DNA from: Thereva unica
Lineage: Eukaryota > Arthropoda > Insecta > Diptera > Therevidae
Assembly: GCA_949987705.1 (NCBI GenBank)
Contig: OX465282.1
Location: 13,628,501 to 13,692,500, forward strand
DNA length: 64,000 bases
Reading direction: 5' to 3'
In this document: piece by piece, positions 55,398-64,000 of the stretch
How the letters are laid out: each line of letters opens with the position of its first letter
Numbering within the stretch: position 1 is the first letter of the stretch
Notes under the pieces: model-generated
What the model was told of the DNA's origin: nothing
Databases searched by the model: none
The model's input: the letters and a program-made list of their open reading frames with translations, nothing else
Translations under genes and position numbers: made by a program

Positions 55398-56336
55398 ATC
55401 CGGTATCGAGCTAGATGGCTCCTCGCTAACAACAACCGATGATGTCTTTACTTTTGGCGGTGGCGGTGGTGGTGGGGGACGCATTGTAGTATTGTTACTA
55501 CTACTGCTACTGCTGCTGCTACTTGAAACCACTGGAGTTCGAAACACTGGTGTCGCATTATTGTTCATACCACAACTATTACCATTACTACTATTGCACG
55601 AATCCATCTTATTTGATGATATAACATTAACATGACGCGACACAACATATTTGTTACGCGACGAACTACTATTCCCGGTATCACTAATGCGATCTCGTCG
55701 ATCGTCCATTGATGTAACACTACTACTATTGGCAACTATCGATATTCTCGGCTTAATGTCATGATGTTGCTGTTGTTGATGCTGATGTTGATGCTGTATA
55801 GCAGAATTTGGTGATAGTGTTGTTAATTTCACCGAACTCGTTGAAGACAATGGCGGAGACATTGAATTTGTTCGGGCTTCATCATAGAATCGGCCGTCCC
55901 TTATGACACGAACTTGCTGCTGAGTATGAGATGATGATGTTGATGGCGGCGGCTGACATCCTGTTGCTTTTGTTATAATTATTTGCGGAGTATTATTGAG
56001 CACAGAATGTTGACCACGTGACGACGACTGTTGCGGTGGCGGCGGCGGCAGCGGCAGAGACGTCAGTGGCGGTGGCGGCGGCTGTGGTGATCGCGATCGT
56101 GAATGCTCAACGTCACCGTGAAATATATAGGACGAGGAAAAGTTTTTGTTGCAAGTACGATGCTGCTGGTATTCGACGCGCGGCGACAGGATCACCTTCT
56201 GGCTATGATTGTTATATTGCACTGATATATTATTCGGTGTGATGTCCGATTGGTGATCAACATCATCGGATATTATTAAATCACAGTCAACGGGTTCGGT
56301 TTTGATAACTTTTGTTGGACTTTGAACGCACTGCAT
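55394..56336 (-). CDS. Eip75B: Eip75B (E75) isoform A-specific first coding exon
   Basis: E75 is a haem-binding nuclear receptor (NR1D group) and a primary ecdysone-response gene. This 943-nt exon encodes the 314-residue isoform-A N-terminus, upstream of the DNA-binding domain. Recognised blocks, in the same order as in Drosophila E75A, are: IKTEPVD (residue 10 on), QKVILSPRVEY, PQIIITK, VRVIRDGRFYDEA, KYVVSRHVNVISSN, FRTPVVSSSSSS, MRPPPPPPPPKVK and EEPSSSIPDL at the end. Homopolymer P, S, H/Q runs are typical. Reading stops at a donor AG|GTGAGT (55394|55393) in phase 1, where the Drosophila protein continues with EFDG and the first zinc finger. The ATG has an in-frame TAA 36 nt upstream (56375-56373) and a purine at -3. 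The DNA- and ligand-binding exons must lie beyond the left edge, since none was seen in the 55 kb of intron here. Confidence 0.9.
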
Positions 56337-57234
56337 TGCAATAACAACCGAATTGAAATTGGTTTTTTGGAATTAAAAATATTGAAAATGCACGTGTTTG
56401 GTTTTTGTTTTTTGTTTTAGTTTGAAATCACAATTATGTTGGGTTTTTGGGCTCTTGTTTTATAAGTACACCTATGTAGTAATTGTATTTTTTATTGTCT
56501 TCAATTCAGAAGACTTCCGTGTTATGTTTATTTTAAGCTTTGCTTATTAGTAAACTACAAAAAATCAGTCGTTTTAAATCAGCCTTCTGTGTTTTTAATG
56601 CCTAAGGTTTTATGATTTTGTTTTTTTATTTATATATATATATAAATAATAGTTCTAATTTTTATGAACGTATTTACACAATATCATCTAGTGTTACTTG
56701 TTTACTTTATTCCTTTTTTCGGATTTTAGTATTAAGTTCTGTATTTTTTTTCGTTCGACAAAATGAGCACTTGTTTTATTTCACTTAATCAAATCCCTCC
56801 AAAAAGAAAATGTTAGTCCTGGAAAAGATAAGAGAAAAAACATATAATAGTAGTATTTCTTTTAAAACTTAGTAAAACTAATGAGAAGCAATATGTCAAA
56901 ACTAAGTAAAATCATATAAAGAGACATTCCAAATGTTGTCAGTCGAGTTAAACTTTCTATTCGACACGTTAAAGCTAAAATCTTATTCTATGATCGTTTA
57001 TAATTGTCTATGATCGTGCATCGTTTAGACGCATACTCTGTGATCGAGACTTGGCAAGTACATTTTTTCGCCAAGTGGACAATGACGAGTCAGACTCGTT
57101 ATTCACATAGATCCTCATTGACTTCAGATTTCTAAACTCCCTAAAACCAATGCGAACTATGCGGCCCTCTGTGTCACCAAAATTATACGAGCGGGTATGC
57201 GCTTGTTCATCCCTCACTCTACCAAATCTGTGAA
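56337..57234 (-). promoter_or_regulatory. Eip75B isoform A 5' UTR / upstream region (extent unknown)
   Basis: AT-rich DNA without transposon motifs up to about 56950, then the edge of a LINE. The E75A transcription start should lie here or further right. I could not identify a TATA box or initiator with confidence. A (TA) run is at 56633-56645. Confidence 0.4.
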
Positions 57235-59282
57235 GCCTAGGCCGAACAAACGGTTCAATGGGAATGTATGAACGCAATCAAAGCTAAAGAAGCCGCATAT
57301 AGAGCATTCAGACGTTCGCCTAATGAGCCACTTAGTCGTGAGTACATCAAATTCAGAAATTCCTGTAATTCCATCATCAGGAAAGTCAAATCATCATTTT
57401 ATGATAGATTGAGAAGTAAGATTCTTTACTCCTTTACAGGTAGTAAAAACTTGTGGTCCTTGGTAACTGCCATCAAGAAAAATTTTACTTCCTCCTCAAC
57501 ACCTCCTTTTATTCACAACAAGGAAGTGATAACAGAAAGCAAACCCAAGGCCGACCTATTAGCTTCTCTGTTTGGCGCAAATTCTTCTCTACCCGATGCT
57601 GCTATGTCACCCCCACTCTCGAGAATACCACCCACTCAATGGACGGGGTTCACTTCAGGACTCGCGAGGTATTTAGGTGTCTCAAAGAACTCGACGTCAA
57701 TAAATACACTGGCCCCGACAAAAACCTCCCTATGGTACTTAAAAAATGTGCCTCATCTTTGATTAAACCCCTGCGCTTTTTGCCCTGTCTTCTCCGGAGT
57801 GTATCCCGACTCTTGGAAGCTAGCTCATGTTCAGCCAATCCCAAAAAAATGTGAAGTCAGCGACCCCTTAAACTACCGCCCAATAGCAATTACTTCTGTT
57901 TTCTCCAAAATCAATAAAAAGCTGATGAAATATCTAGAATCCAACCAAATTATACACGACTGGCAATACGGCTTCAGACCAAAACGGTCTACTGGCGATC
58001 TGCTTGTGTCTTTAACTGAGTATCAACCAAAGCATTCACAGCTTTGGCGAGTCTGGTCTGGTTGCTCTAGATATATCAAAGGCTTTCGACAGAGTATGGC
58101 ACCCTGTTCTGTTGAATAAACTCCAAGCTATTGGTATACACTTAGTTCTAAGGAACTGTATTCAGAGCTTTCTTTCAGGCCGTTCATTCAAGGTAGTATT
58201 GGACGGCGTCGAATCCAACCCGCATGTCATTTCGGCCGGAGTTCCCCAGGGGTCAATTTTCTCACCCGCACTTTTTCTAATCTTCATTAATGATTTTCTC
58301 TCAATCCCCTCCAACCCACTTCACTGCTTAGCTGATGAAAGTACTTTGCATTTCTCTTACTCCTTCGACAATATAAGGCAAGCACGTGCCAGATCTTGTC
58401 TTTACGACCGTCAACTGATATCCACTTCGATCAACCGGGATATCCAATCGATTCTTCATTAGAGCGAAATGAACCACGTCGAATTCAATGCCACGAAAAC
58501 GAAGTACTGTCTGATCTCCAACAAAAATTGAACCGACCTTCCTCCTATCTCAGTGGATAAAGAGAATCTAACGGCTAGGGGCAACTTTAACGGAGCATCT
58601 GCGATGGAATGATCACATATTCCAAATCGCCTAGCATTTCTCAAGAGATGCAAGTTCCTCCTTCAGCCAGCCGCCTTGGCTACAATATACAAATTCTACA
58701 TTCGGCCACGCCTCGAATACAACTCATATATCTGGGCAGGCGCCCCAAAAACCACCTTGGCTTGTCTCGACAAGGTGCAAAATCGCGCCCTCAAACTCAT
58801 TGGTGTTGGCCTCTTTCGCGCCTCCATAGACACCTTAAGCCACCGTAGGAATGTAGCAGCCCTCTCCATACTTTATCGCTATTACCAGGGCGACTGTTCC
58901 ACTGAAATTCAGGACCTCCTACCTGCACGGCAATATTTTTCCCGCAACACAAGACTAGCCCGCTCGGCTCACCCCCATACCCTACAGCCCCCCGTTCACG
59001 CACAATACGGTTTAGAAGTTCGTTTATGAATAGAACAACTCGTTTGTGGAATAATTCCCCGCAGTCAGTATTTCCGAAATAGTACAACACCTTAGAGAGT
59101 TCAAACGTGAGGTTCATCGTAATTTTCTTCTACAACCTCTAGACCCCCTCTAACCTGTCTTATTCTCCTCTATTCTTCAAACCAAGCTTACTACTAGACA
59201 TTGCACCATGAACTGAACGACATGACGGACTGGTAGTATAAAGGGTTACTCCTAAGCTTGGGTTTTTCATATAAAAAAAAAT
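57235..59282 (+). pseudogene. CR1/Jockey-like LINE ORF2 with 3' tail (copy B, best copy)
   Basis: Plus-strand parts in order: linker CMNAIKAKEAAYRAFRRSP (57265 on); KNLWSLVTAIKKNF; LNYRPIAITSVFSK (about 57868-57910); YGFRPKRSTGDLLVSLTE (about 57967-58020); LDISKAFDRVWHP-like (about 58065-58105); AGVPQGSIFSPALFLIFIND (about 58234-58293). The catalytic block here is LADES instead of FADDS (58326 on). The C-terminal PKTTLACLDKVQNRALKLIG...SLSHRRNVAALSILYRYYQG lies at about 58745-58890. At least four frame changes (near 57.75, 57.85, 58.05 and 58.5 kb) break the ORF. It ends with ATTGCACCATGAACTGAACG...GGTTTTTCATA and an A-run. It sits just upstream of the E75A exon in transcription order. Confidence 0.85.
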
Positions 59283-59689
59283 CGATCAGTTTTGTGTTTT
59301 CGTCTTAAGTTTATTCCAATTTTTTCGCGTCTTCTTAAGGATGATTCGGCACCATGTCGGTCACGAGGACCAGCTCGTCTAGATAAAATATCTCTGCCAT
59401 ATTCCGAGGGCAGAAATGTACCAAGGATTATAATTGTGGAAGAGATAATTTTAATGCGAAAAGATTCCGCTCATCAAAGTTATCAGAATTTATATTCATT
59501 CTGGGACTCTTCTCTGGTCATTGTCCTACCTTAATAAAATAAGACTGATCAATAAAACGTATTGCAGCAATATTGGAACTTGAAGGAATTGTATAAGAAG
59601 AAAACGGACAAACATGCGGGCAAAAGAGGAGCCTGCCATGTTACCACTCTGACCTACTTCGAATAATCGTCGTCAACGGTTTGTCAAAG
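59283..59689. other. unassigned
   Basis: No motif seen. Confidence 0.3.
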
Positions 59690-60060
59690 TCAAAAATAGC
59701 AGAAGTAGCGTCGGACGATTTCATTGGCTCCAAATTCAGCTCCTTGAGGATCGATAAATGATTCAAAAGACCTATTGGCATAAAAGAAAATAGCCCCCGC
59801 CAGAGCCTCCTTTTTCACTACTAGGTGGAGCGGAGAAAGGTTCAGTATGGCCTTCATAGCCGCAGTCGGACAGGTGCTTTTAACCCTCGTGATATCAAGA
59901 CAGCCCAGTATTTGCACACTGGCCAGTGTAATCACAGCACCCTTTTGTTTGATTTTGGCCCACCTTGCGATGGATGCATACGTGACCATGGGCCTTATAA
60001 CCGTCGAATATAGCCAAAATATTAACCTCGGTTTGAAGCCCTAGGTTTGCCAATTGAGTA
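59690..60060 (-). pseudogene. R1/LOA-like LINE RT C-terminal fragment, minus strand
   Basis: The minus strand gives MVTYASIARWAKIKQKG, LASVQILGCLDITRVKSTCP and AAMKAILNLSPLHLVVKKEA. This corresponds to the thumb/linker block ...TYAAxxW...LITGAMRTTPTAALExLLxLPPLHL of R1/LOA LINEs. Mostly one frame, but isolated from RT and RNase H. Confidence 0.65.
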
Positions 60061-60864
60061 AGTATTATCTTTAGGACGACGGCTCACTTGCAATACTCAT
60101 GATTTTCGCAGTTACCGAGAACGAAGTTATGCTTGTGTTAGTATGCTCGGTGCAATCAAAATTTTTTTGGGATGCACAAGTGAGAAATTTACTATTTATT
60201 TCGGACTACTCCTCCTGTAGCTGCGTAAGAGACGTACGAAAGGGAAAAGTCTGGTTATTTCCTATGTAAATCCCCGGCTCTAGCCAAGGCCACGCAACGC
60301 AAACTAAGCTATTATGTTCTGCAAATACTTAAAAACCGATCCCCAGACCAGAGTACTGATAAGCTTCACAGGATTACTATAGACATTCGCCGCAGACGGC
60401 TCAACAACCACTAAACCATAATTCAGCCCACAAAGCGCTAATTGAGCATGCAGTAACAATGGAGGTAATCTTACATCTAATCTAATCGAACGCTTTACTT
60501 AAAGCTTTAACAAAATATGTGCAATGTTCGTAATAGCAGTGAAACTTTAACGTAAAGGAAAATGTGTTTTATAAATTGGGAGCAAGATTTTATTTGAGAT
60601 AACTGATAATTCGGACTCCCTTGCCCTCCTCGTTTTTCCGCTTGTGTGGACACACAAATACCAAAACGTGAGCACTCACCGAACAAGCATTTCATTACCC
60701 TAAAATTCGGGCGTGTGCCTTCTTGTAGTTCTAAATTATAACAGCCTTTTCGCCGTTCAGTGTTACTTGGCTCGTACTCTGCAGCATTCGACGAGTCGCT
60801 CGTTTGGCTAGCCGTTGGAGGCTAAACAATTGAGTAAACTTTTTGTGTAGGATTTACCCATATC
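60061..60864. other. unassigned
   Basis: No motif seen. Confidence 0.3.
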
Positions 60865-61281
60865 TTAAGGCCCCAATTTACACACAGTTCGACGGCAGGT
60901 CGTGACCTGAAAGTTTTCGTCTTGAGGCCAAGTATTACTATACACTGACCTGAAGTTCAAAATGCCTACAGTTCAAGAAAGCTGACAAAAATCGCATTTA
61001 TCGTAAGTTCGGGCCGCGAATTGACGGCAAGAATTCACGCCGTATCCACTCGTAACGGAAAGCAAGGCGCGAGCTAAGCGTGAAAACCATCCACAGTCGC
61101 GTTCGCGCTTGTTTGCGGGTGTTTATGGCGTGAGACTGGAGAGCACTTCCCGCTTTCGTTGAGGCCATACAATTTTTTGAATTAATAACCTGCTATTCTC
61201 TAAGCAGCCGTTTTCGCCTGTGTGTCTGTAGGGAATCATGATTTCATCTGCATGTCACGACCTGTCAGGCGGATACCTGAA
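60865..61281. mobile_element. TTAA-type MITE, copy 2 (409 bp plus flanks)
   Basis: TTAA at 60865-60868 on the left; TGAA (one change from TTAA) at 61278-61281 on the right. The sequence aligns with 48482-49123 in inverse orientation, including the GGCAGGTCGTGACCTGAAAG and CATGATT...ACACACAGGCGAAAAC blocks. It is shorter than copy 1, with an internal difference near the middle. Confidence 0.65.
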
Positions 61282-61299
61282 GTATTATCCCTTACTAAG

Positions 61300-62345
61300 T
61301 CAAGCTTTTTTTTCTTGTGTGAGGTATTAGGTCCAAAGGTACTGCGGCCATTAATTTTGCCTATTTTACTGCAGCCCCTACACATCATATTTGTAGGCCA
61401 GACCGCTTGAACAAGTTCAGCAGTCTTCCTAGTGGTTTGTCGCTTAGACTAGAGTGTCCGAGTAGGGACTCCTCGAACAAAGAGACCCTGCTTCTCGCTA
61501 TTGCGGGGAACTCACAGATTATGTGGAGGGCAGACTCATCCTCTTCCAGGCAAAGCCTACATGTAGGGTCCTCCGCCCTTCCTATTCTCCATAAGTGGTA
61601 ATTTAATGCACAGTGTCCATCAATCAAGCCAACAAGTGTCCTGACATCACTTCTGCTGCGCCATAACAATTCCTTGGCCGTTAGGGGATGGCACAGGAAG
61701 GAACCGCTTAGAGTTGATCAGTCGAGGTGCGGACCTCCAGCGTTCAGGGGTGGTAGCACGTAAGTTGTTTCAATCGACTTCTTCATACAAATTTTTTTGT
61801 AACAAATGAATTTTTGTATGAAGAGGTCGATTGAAACAACTTACGTGCTACCACCCCAGTATGTTTCATCAAAGTCCGATCGGCCAGGGCCCTTTGCAGC
61901 AAGCTGGAAGGTGCCCCAATAGCCGGCTCTGGACCAATGAATGCAATATCAGAGCCCTGTTTAGCCTGGGCATCCGCACTTTCGTTGCCTTTGAAGCCCC
62001 GGGTTCCAGACAAAAGTAATTTGATTGAGAACACCCAACTCATAAAGAGCAGTCCCAAACTAATTTCGACTTGGTCCTACGGGACCTAATCGCTCTAATT
62101 GCCGTTTGGCTATCAGAGAAGATAAAAATCCGTTTATTTTGGTACGCCCTTCTTAAGTTCTCATGAGTGCATGCCAGAATAGCATGCACCTCTGATTAAA
62201 AGGCAGTTTCTAAAGTGCCTAGGCTTATCGCCCGGCTAAATCTGGGGCTTTCACTCCAGATTCCGGCGCCTACACCTGTCTCCGTTTTAGAGCCATCCGT
62301 GTACCATACTCGTCGGCCCGGCAATACTTTAGGGAAAGTCTAGGT
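61300..62345 (-). pseudogene. I-like LINE C-terminus (RNase H and zinc-finger region) with 3' end
   Basis: The minus strand gives an RNase H domain with VWYTDGSKTETGVGAGIW (about 62315-62260), SEVHAILAC (about 62200-62172), FSDSQTAIRAI (about 62135-62100) and GFKGNESADAQAKQG (about 62010-61960). The D-E-D-D acidic residues are still readable, although a TAA stop directly precedes SEVHAIL. Downstream comes a foldback insertion (61747-61857). Then LVGLIDGHCALNYHL and CRLCLEEDESALHIICEFP (CCHC-like end), ending RLLNLFKRSGLQI. The 3' end is an A-rich run near 61305. The 5' part, with RT, is missing. Confidence 0.8.
61747..61857. mobile_element. 111-bp near-perfect foldback (hairpin) element inserted in a LINE
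   Basis: Two arms of 46 bp, one mismatch, starting GGGGTGGTAGCACGTAAGTT on both strands, are separated by an AT-rich loop of about 19 bp. The same LINE at 50.96 kb lacks it, reading straight from CTCCAGC to GTATGTTTCAT, so the insertion is directly visible by comparison. No coding capacity. Confidence 0.9.
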
Positions 62346-62467
62346 TAGCCTATCCTGTATGTGCACAGAAGGTTGCTCAAATTTTGAAATTTTAAAGGGC
62401 ATGCTGTCCGACGAGTCAAGCTTAGTCGTGCCAGTCGACCTGGTCTGACAGGCCAGGGCCTATCGGC

Positions 62468-62836
62468 GACCTGTCTTTAGTGTGAAACATGTTTTACTTA
62501 ATTTAACCCAGTTTTCTTGCCATTTTAGTGTTTCTTCAAAAAAAATAATTACGTGATATTTGCCGAAACCCCCCGTCTCCCTCACGTGAGATTTGGTGAG
62601 ATTCGGCTCGACCCCCCCCCCCTAAACGCTTCACGTAATTTATGGACCTGTCTTTAGTGTGAAACATGTTTTACTTAATTTAACTCAGTTTTCTTGCCAT
62701 TTTACAGTGTTTCTTCAAAAAAAATAATTACGTGATATTTGCCGAAACCCCCCGTCTCCCTCACGTGAGATTTGGTGAGATTCGGCTCGACCCCCCCCCC
62801 CTAAACGCTTCACGTAATTTATGGACGGCCCCTATG
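62468..62836. mobile_element. MITE in head-to-tail tandem duplication (units of 177-179 bp)
   Basis: The unit beginning GACCTGTCTTTAGTGTGAAA and ending CTTCACGTAATTTATG occurs at 62468-62644 and again at 62645-62824, nearly identical (one substitution, one 2-base indel). The outer right end GGACGGCCCCTATGA, read in reverse complement, gives AGGGGCCGTCC. A diverged single copy is at 48160-48345. C homopolymers sit in each unit. Confidence 0.85.
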
Positions 62837-64000
62837 AAAAAAATCATATCTTCACTACAATAAAAAAAATAAACGAGTGATAGAACGAAACAAATCAATT
62901 TTCAGTGCAAAAAAAGCTTTTCCTCGAGAGAGCGAAAAAAAACATACATATTACAAAAACAAACATCTGTCAAAGTATAACTCACTTTAAAGGTGTAAAC
63001 GTCATTCTTAAAATAGTCCCAATAATAATACAAAAAAAAACATCAGCTCCAATTTTTTTAATAATTATTCTCCACAGAATACTATATTTATAAAGAGTCC
63101 AAATTACACACGCACGCACTCACACACACCCACAAAAAAAGGGGGTAAGTTTTTAGTATGTTTTTTTTTAAATTTAGGAGTTTTAAATTTAAAAAAATAT
63201 GTTTTTTATCACCATAATTTTCACAATTTTTAATATTATATGTAAATTTAACTTTTTTTTCAAATCACTGCGAAAATTTCGAAAAATTCGAAAATTATAC
63301 AAAAAAAATATTAAAACAAACACTGTAGTAGTTTTAGTTTAAGTTTTAAACATAAAAACTTTTTAAAAACTCTTATTTAGCAACAAAAATTCTAAAAACA
63401 AAATTAAAAAATTATTAATTAAAAAACTCGGGTGATAATTTTAATTTAAGTAGACGAAACCAGAACTTTAAATTTAATAAACAAATTTTGGCATATATAT
63501 TTTGTGTGTTTTTATATTTATGTTTTTAATTTAACTTTATTTTTATTTAAATTATTTAAAGATAAATTTTGTTGACACTAAAAATTGGCATGTTAACAAT
63601 AGAGTATAGCTTTAAAAGCCTCCTAGTAGCTGTCCACAGCACATTTGTATTATTACTATTAATAAAAACATATTTATCATCGTATACTGTATAATATGAA
63701 GAAGAAGAATAACGTTTATTTTTATTATTATTATTTATATTTAAGCATTTTTTATCCTTTATATAAGCCATCATTTTTTTGCACTGATTGATGAGATGCA
63801 CTTTATGTCACTCGTTGATTCAAGTTCATTAACCATATTTTTATTTTTTTTGTATTGGTGAATTTTTTTGAGGAATTAGAAGAGATCTGGTTTTTGTTGT
63901 TAAGAAGATATGATCTATATTTTTTTTAAATTTAAATTTATCCTTAAATCGTCCCTTTTTAACTAAGTTTGTTCCCGTCAATCCACAATAACAAAACACT
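62837..64000. other. very AT-rich single-copy-like DNA
   Basis: CA tract near 63110-63132, ATT/TTA stretches near 63719-63735. No gene or transposon was recognised. It may hold upstream regulatory DNA of Eip75B. Confidence 0.4.

Noticed and set aside
55384..55635. Plus-strand open frame opposite the E75A exon
   Set aside because: It is the antisense of the Ser/Pro codon runs; the E75A blocks on the minus strand explain the sequence.
1..64000. CRISPR array, prokaryotic operon or phage-like defence system
   Set aside because: No evenly spaced short repeats with unique spacers and no operon structure. All genes recognised are eukaryotic nuclear or retroelement genes.

Overview
This is nuclear DNA from an insect, most likely a fly (Diptera) with a large, transposon-rich genome. 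The main evidence is an open reading frame on the minus strand at 55.4-56.3 kb. It carries, in the same order, the conserved blocks I know from the N-terminus of Drosophila ecdysone-induced protein 75 isoform A (Eip75B/E75A), and it ends in an ideal splice donor in the expected phase. A U2 snRNA gene (minus strand, 18.39-18.58 kb) has an insect-type PSEA promoter at the expected distance. CAA/CAG tracts and TATG/CATA microsatellites also look fly-like. I cannot name the species.

If the Eip75B call is right, everything left of 55,393 is downstream of the E75A promoter and is probably its giant first intron. No zinc-finger exon was recognised in the window, so the gene continues beyond position 1. 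The U2 gene lies inside this putative intron in the same orientation. Two near-ideal IR1 nuclear-receptor palindromes (26,629 and 11,869) also lie in it, in DNA that looks free of transposons. They are candidate ecdysone response elements of an ecdysone early gene.

The rest is a mosaic of transposable elements. Positions 1-6455 hold the 5' part of a Ty3/gypsy LTR retrotransposon on the minus strand: LTR, PBS, gag, a GGGAAAC frameshift site, then protease, RT and RNase H. Degenerate non-LTR retrotransposons of several lineages follow. A CR1/Jockey-like family lies at 13.8-15.0 and 57.2-59.3 kb. RTE-like families lie at 19.5-20.8, 23.4-23.9, 36.2-37.9, 40.6-42.2, 45.2 and 54.8 kb. R1/LOA/I-like families with RNase H lie at 9.2-10.4, 16.1-17.3, 25.1-25.4, 27.8-28.7, 30.6-31.5, 38.1-38.5, 42.4-42.9, 49.2-51.1, 59.7-60.1 and 61.3-62.3 kb. 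Three copies of a tRNA-derived SINE share their 3' tail with the CR1/Jockey-like LINE. DNA transposons include an internally deleted mariner (29.7-30.5 kb), a hAT-type MITE with 8-bp duplications (34.25-34.59 kb), TTAA-flanked MITEs (48.5 and 60.9 kb), a MITE splitting a LINE (41.05-41.46 kb) and a 111-bp near-perfect foldback inserted in a LINE RNase H region (61.75-61.86 kb).

Between the transposons are islands of apparently single-copy AT-rich or low-complexity DNA (about 6.5-7.5, 11.1-13.6, 21.5-23.1, 26.1-27.7, 31.9-34.2, 38.6-40.6, 45.9-48.1, 51.2-53.6, 56.3-57.2 and 62.8-64.0 kb). These are where intronic regulatory DNA would lie. I found no prokaryote-style system, CRISPR array or operon. 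Family names rest on motif recognition only, since no searches were run.
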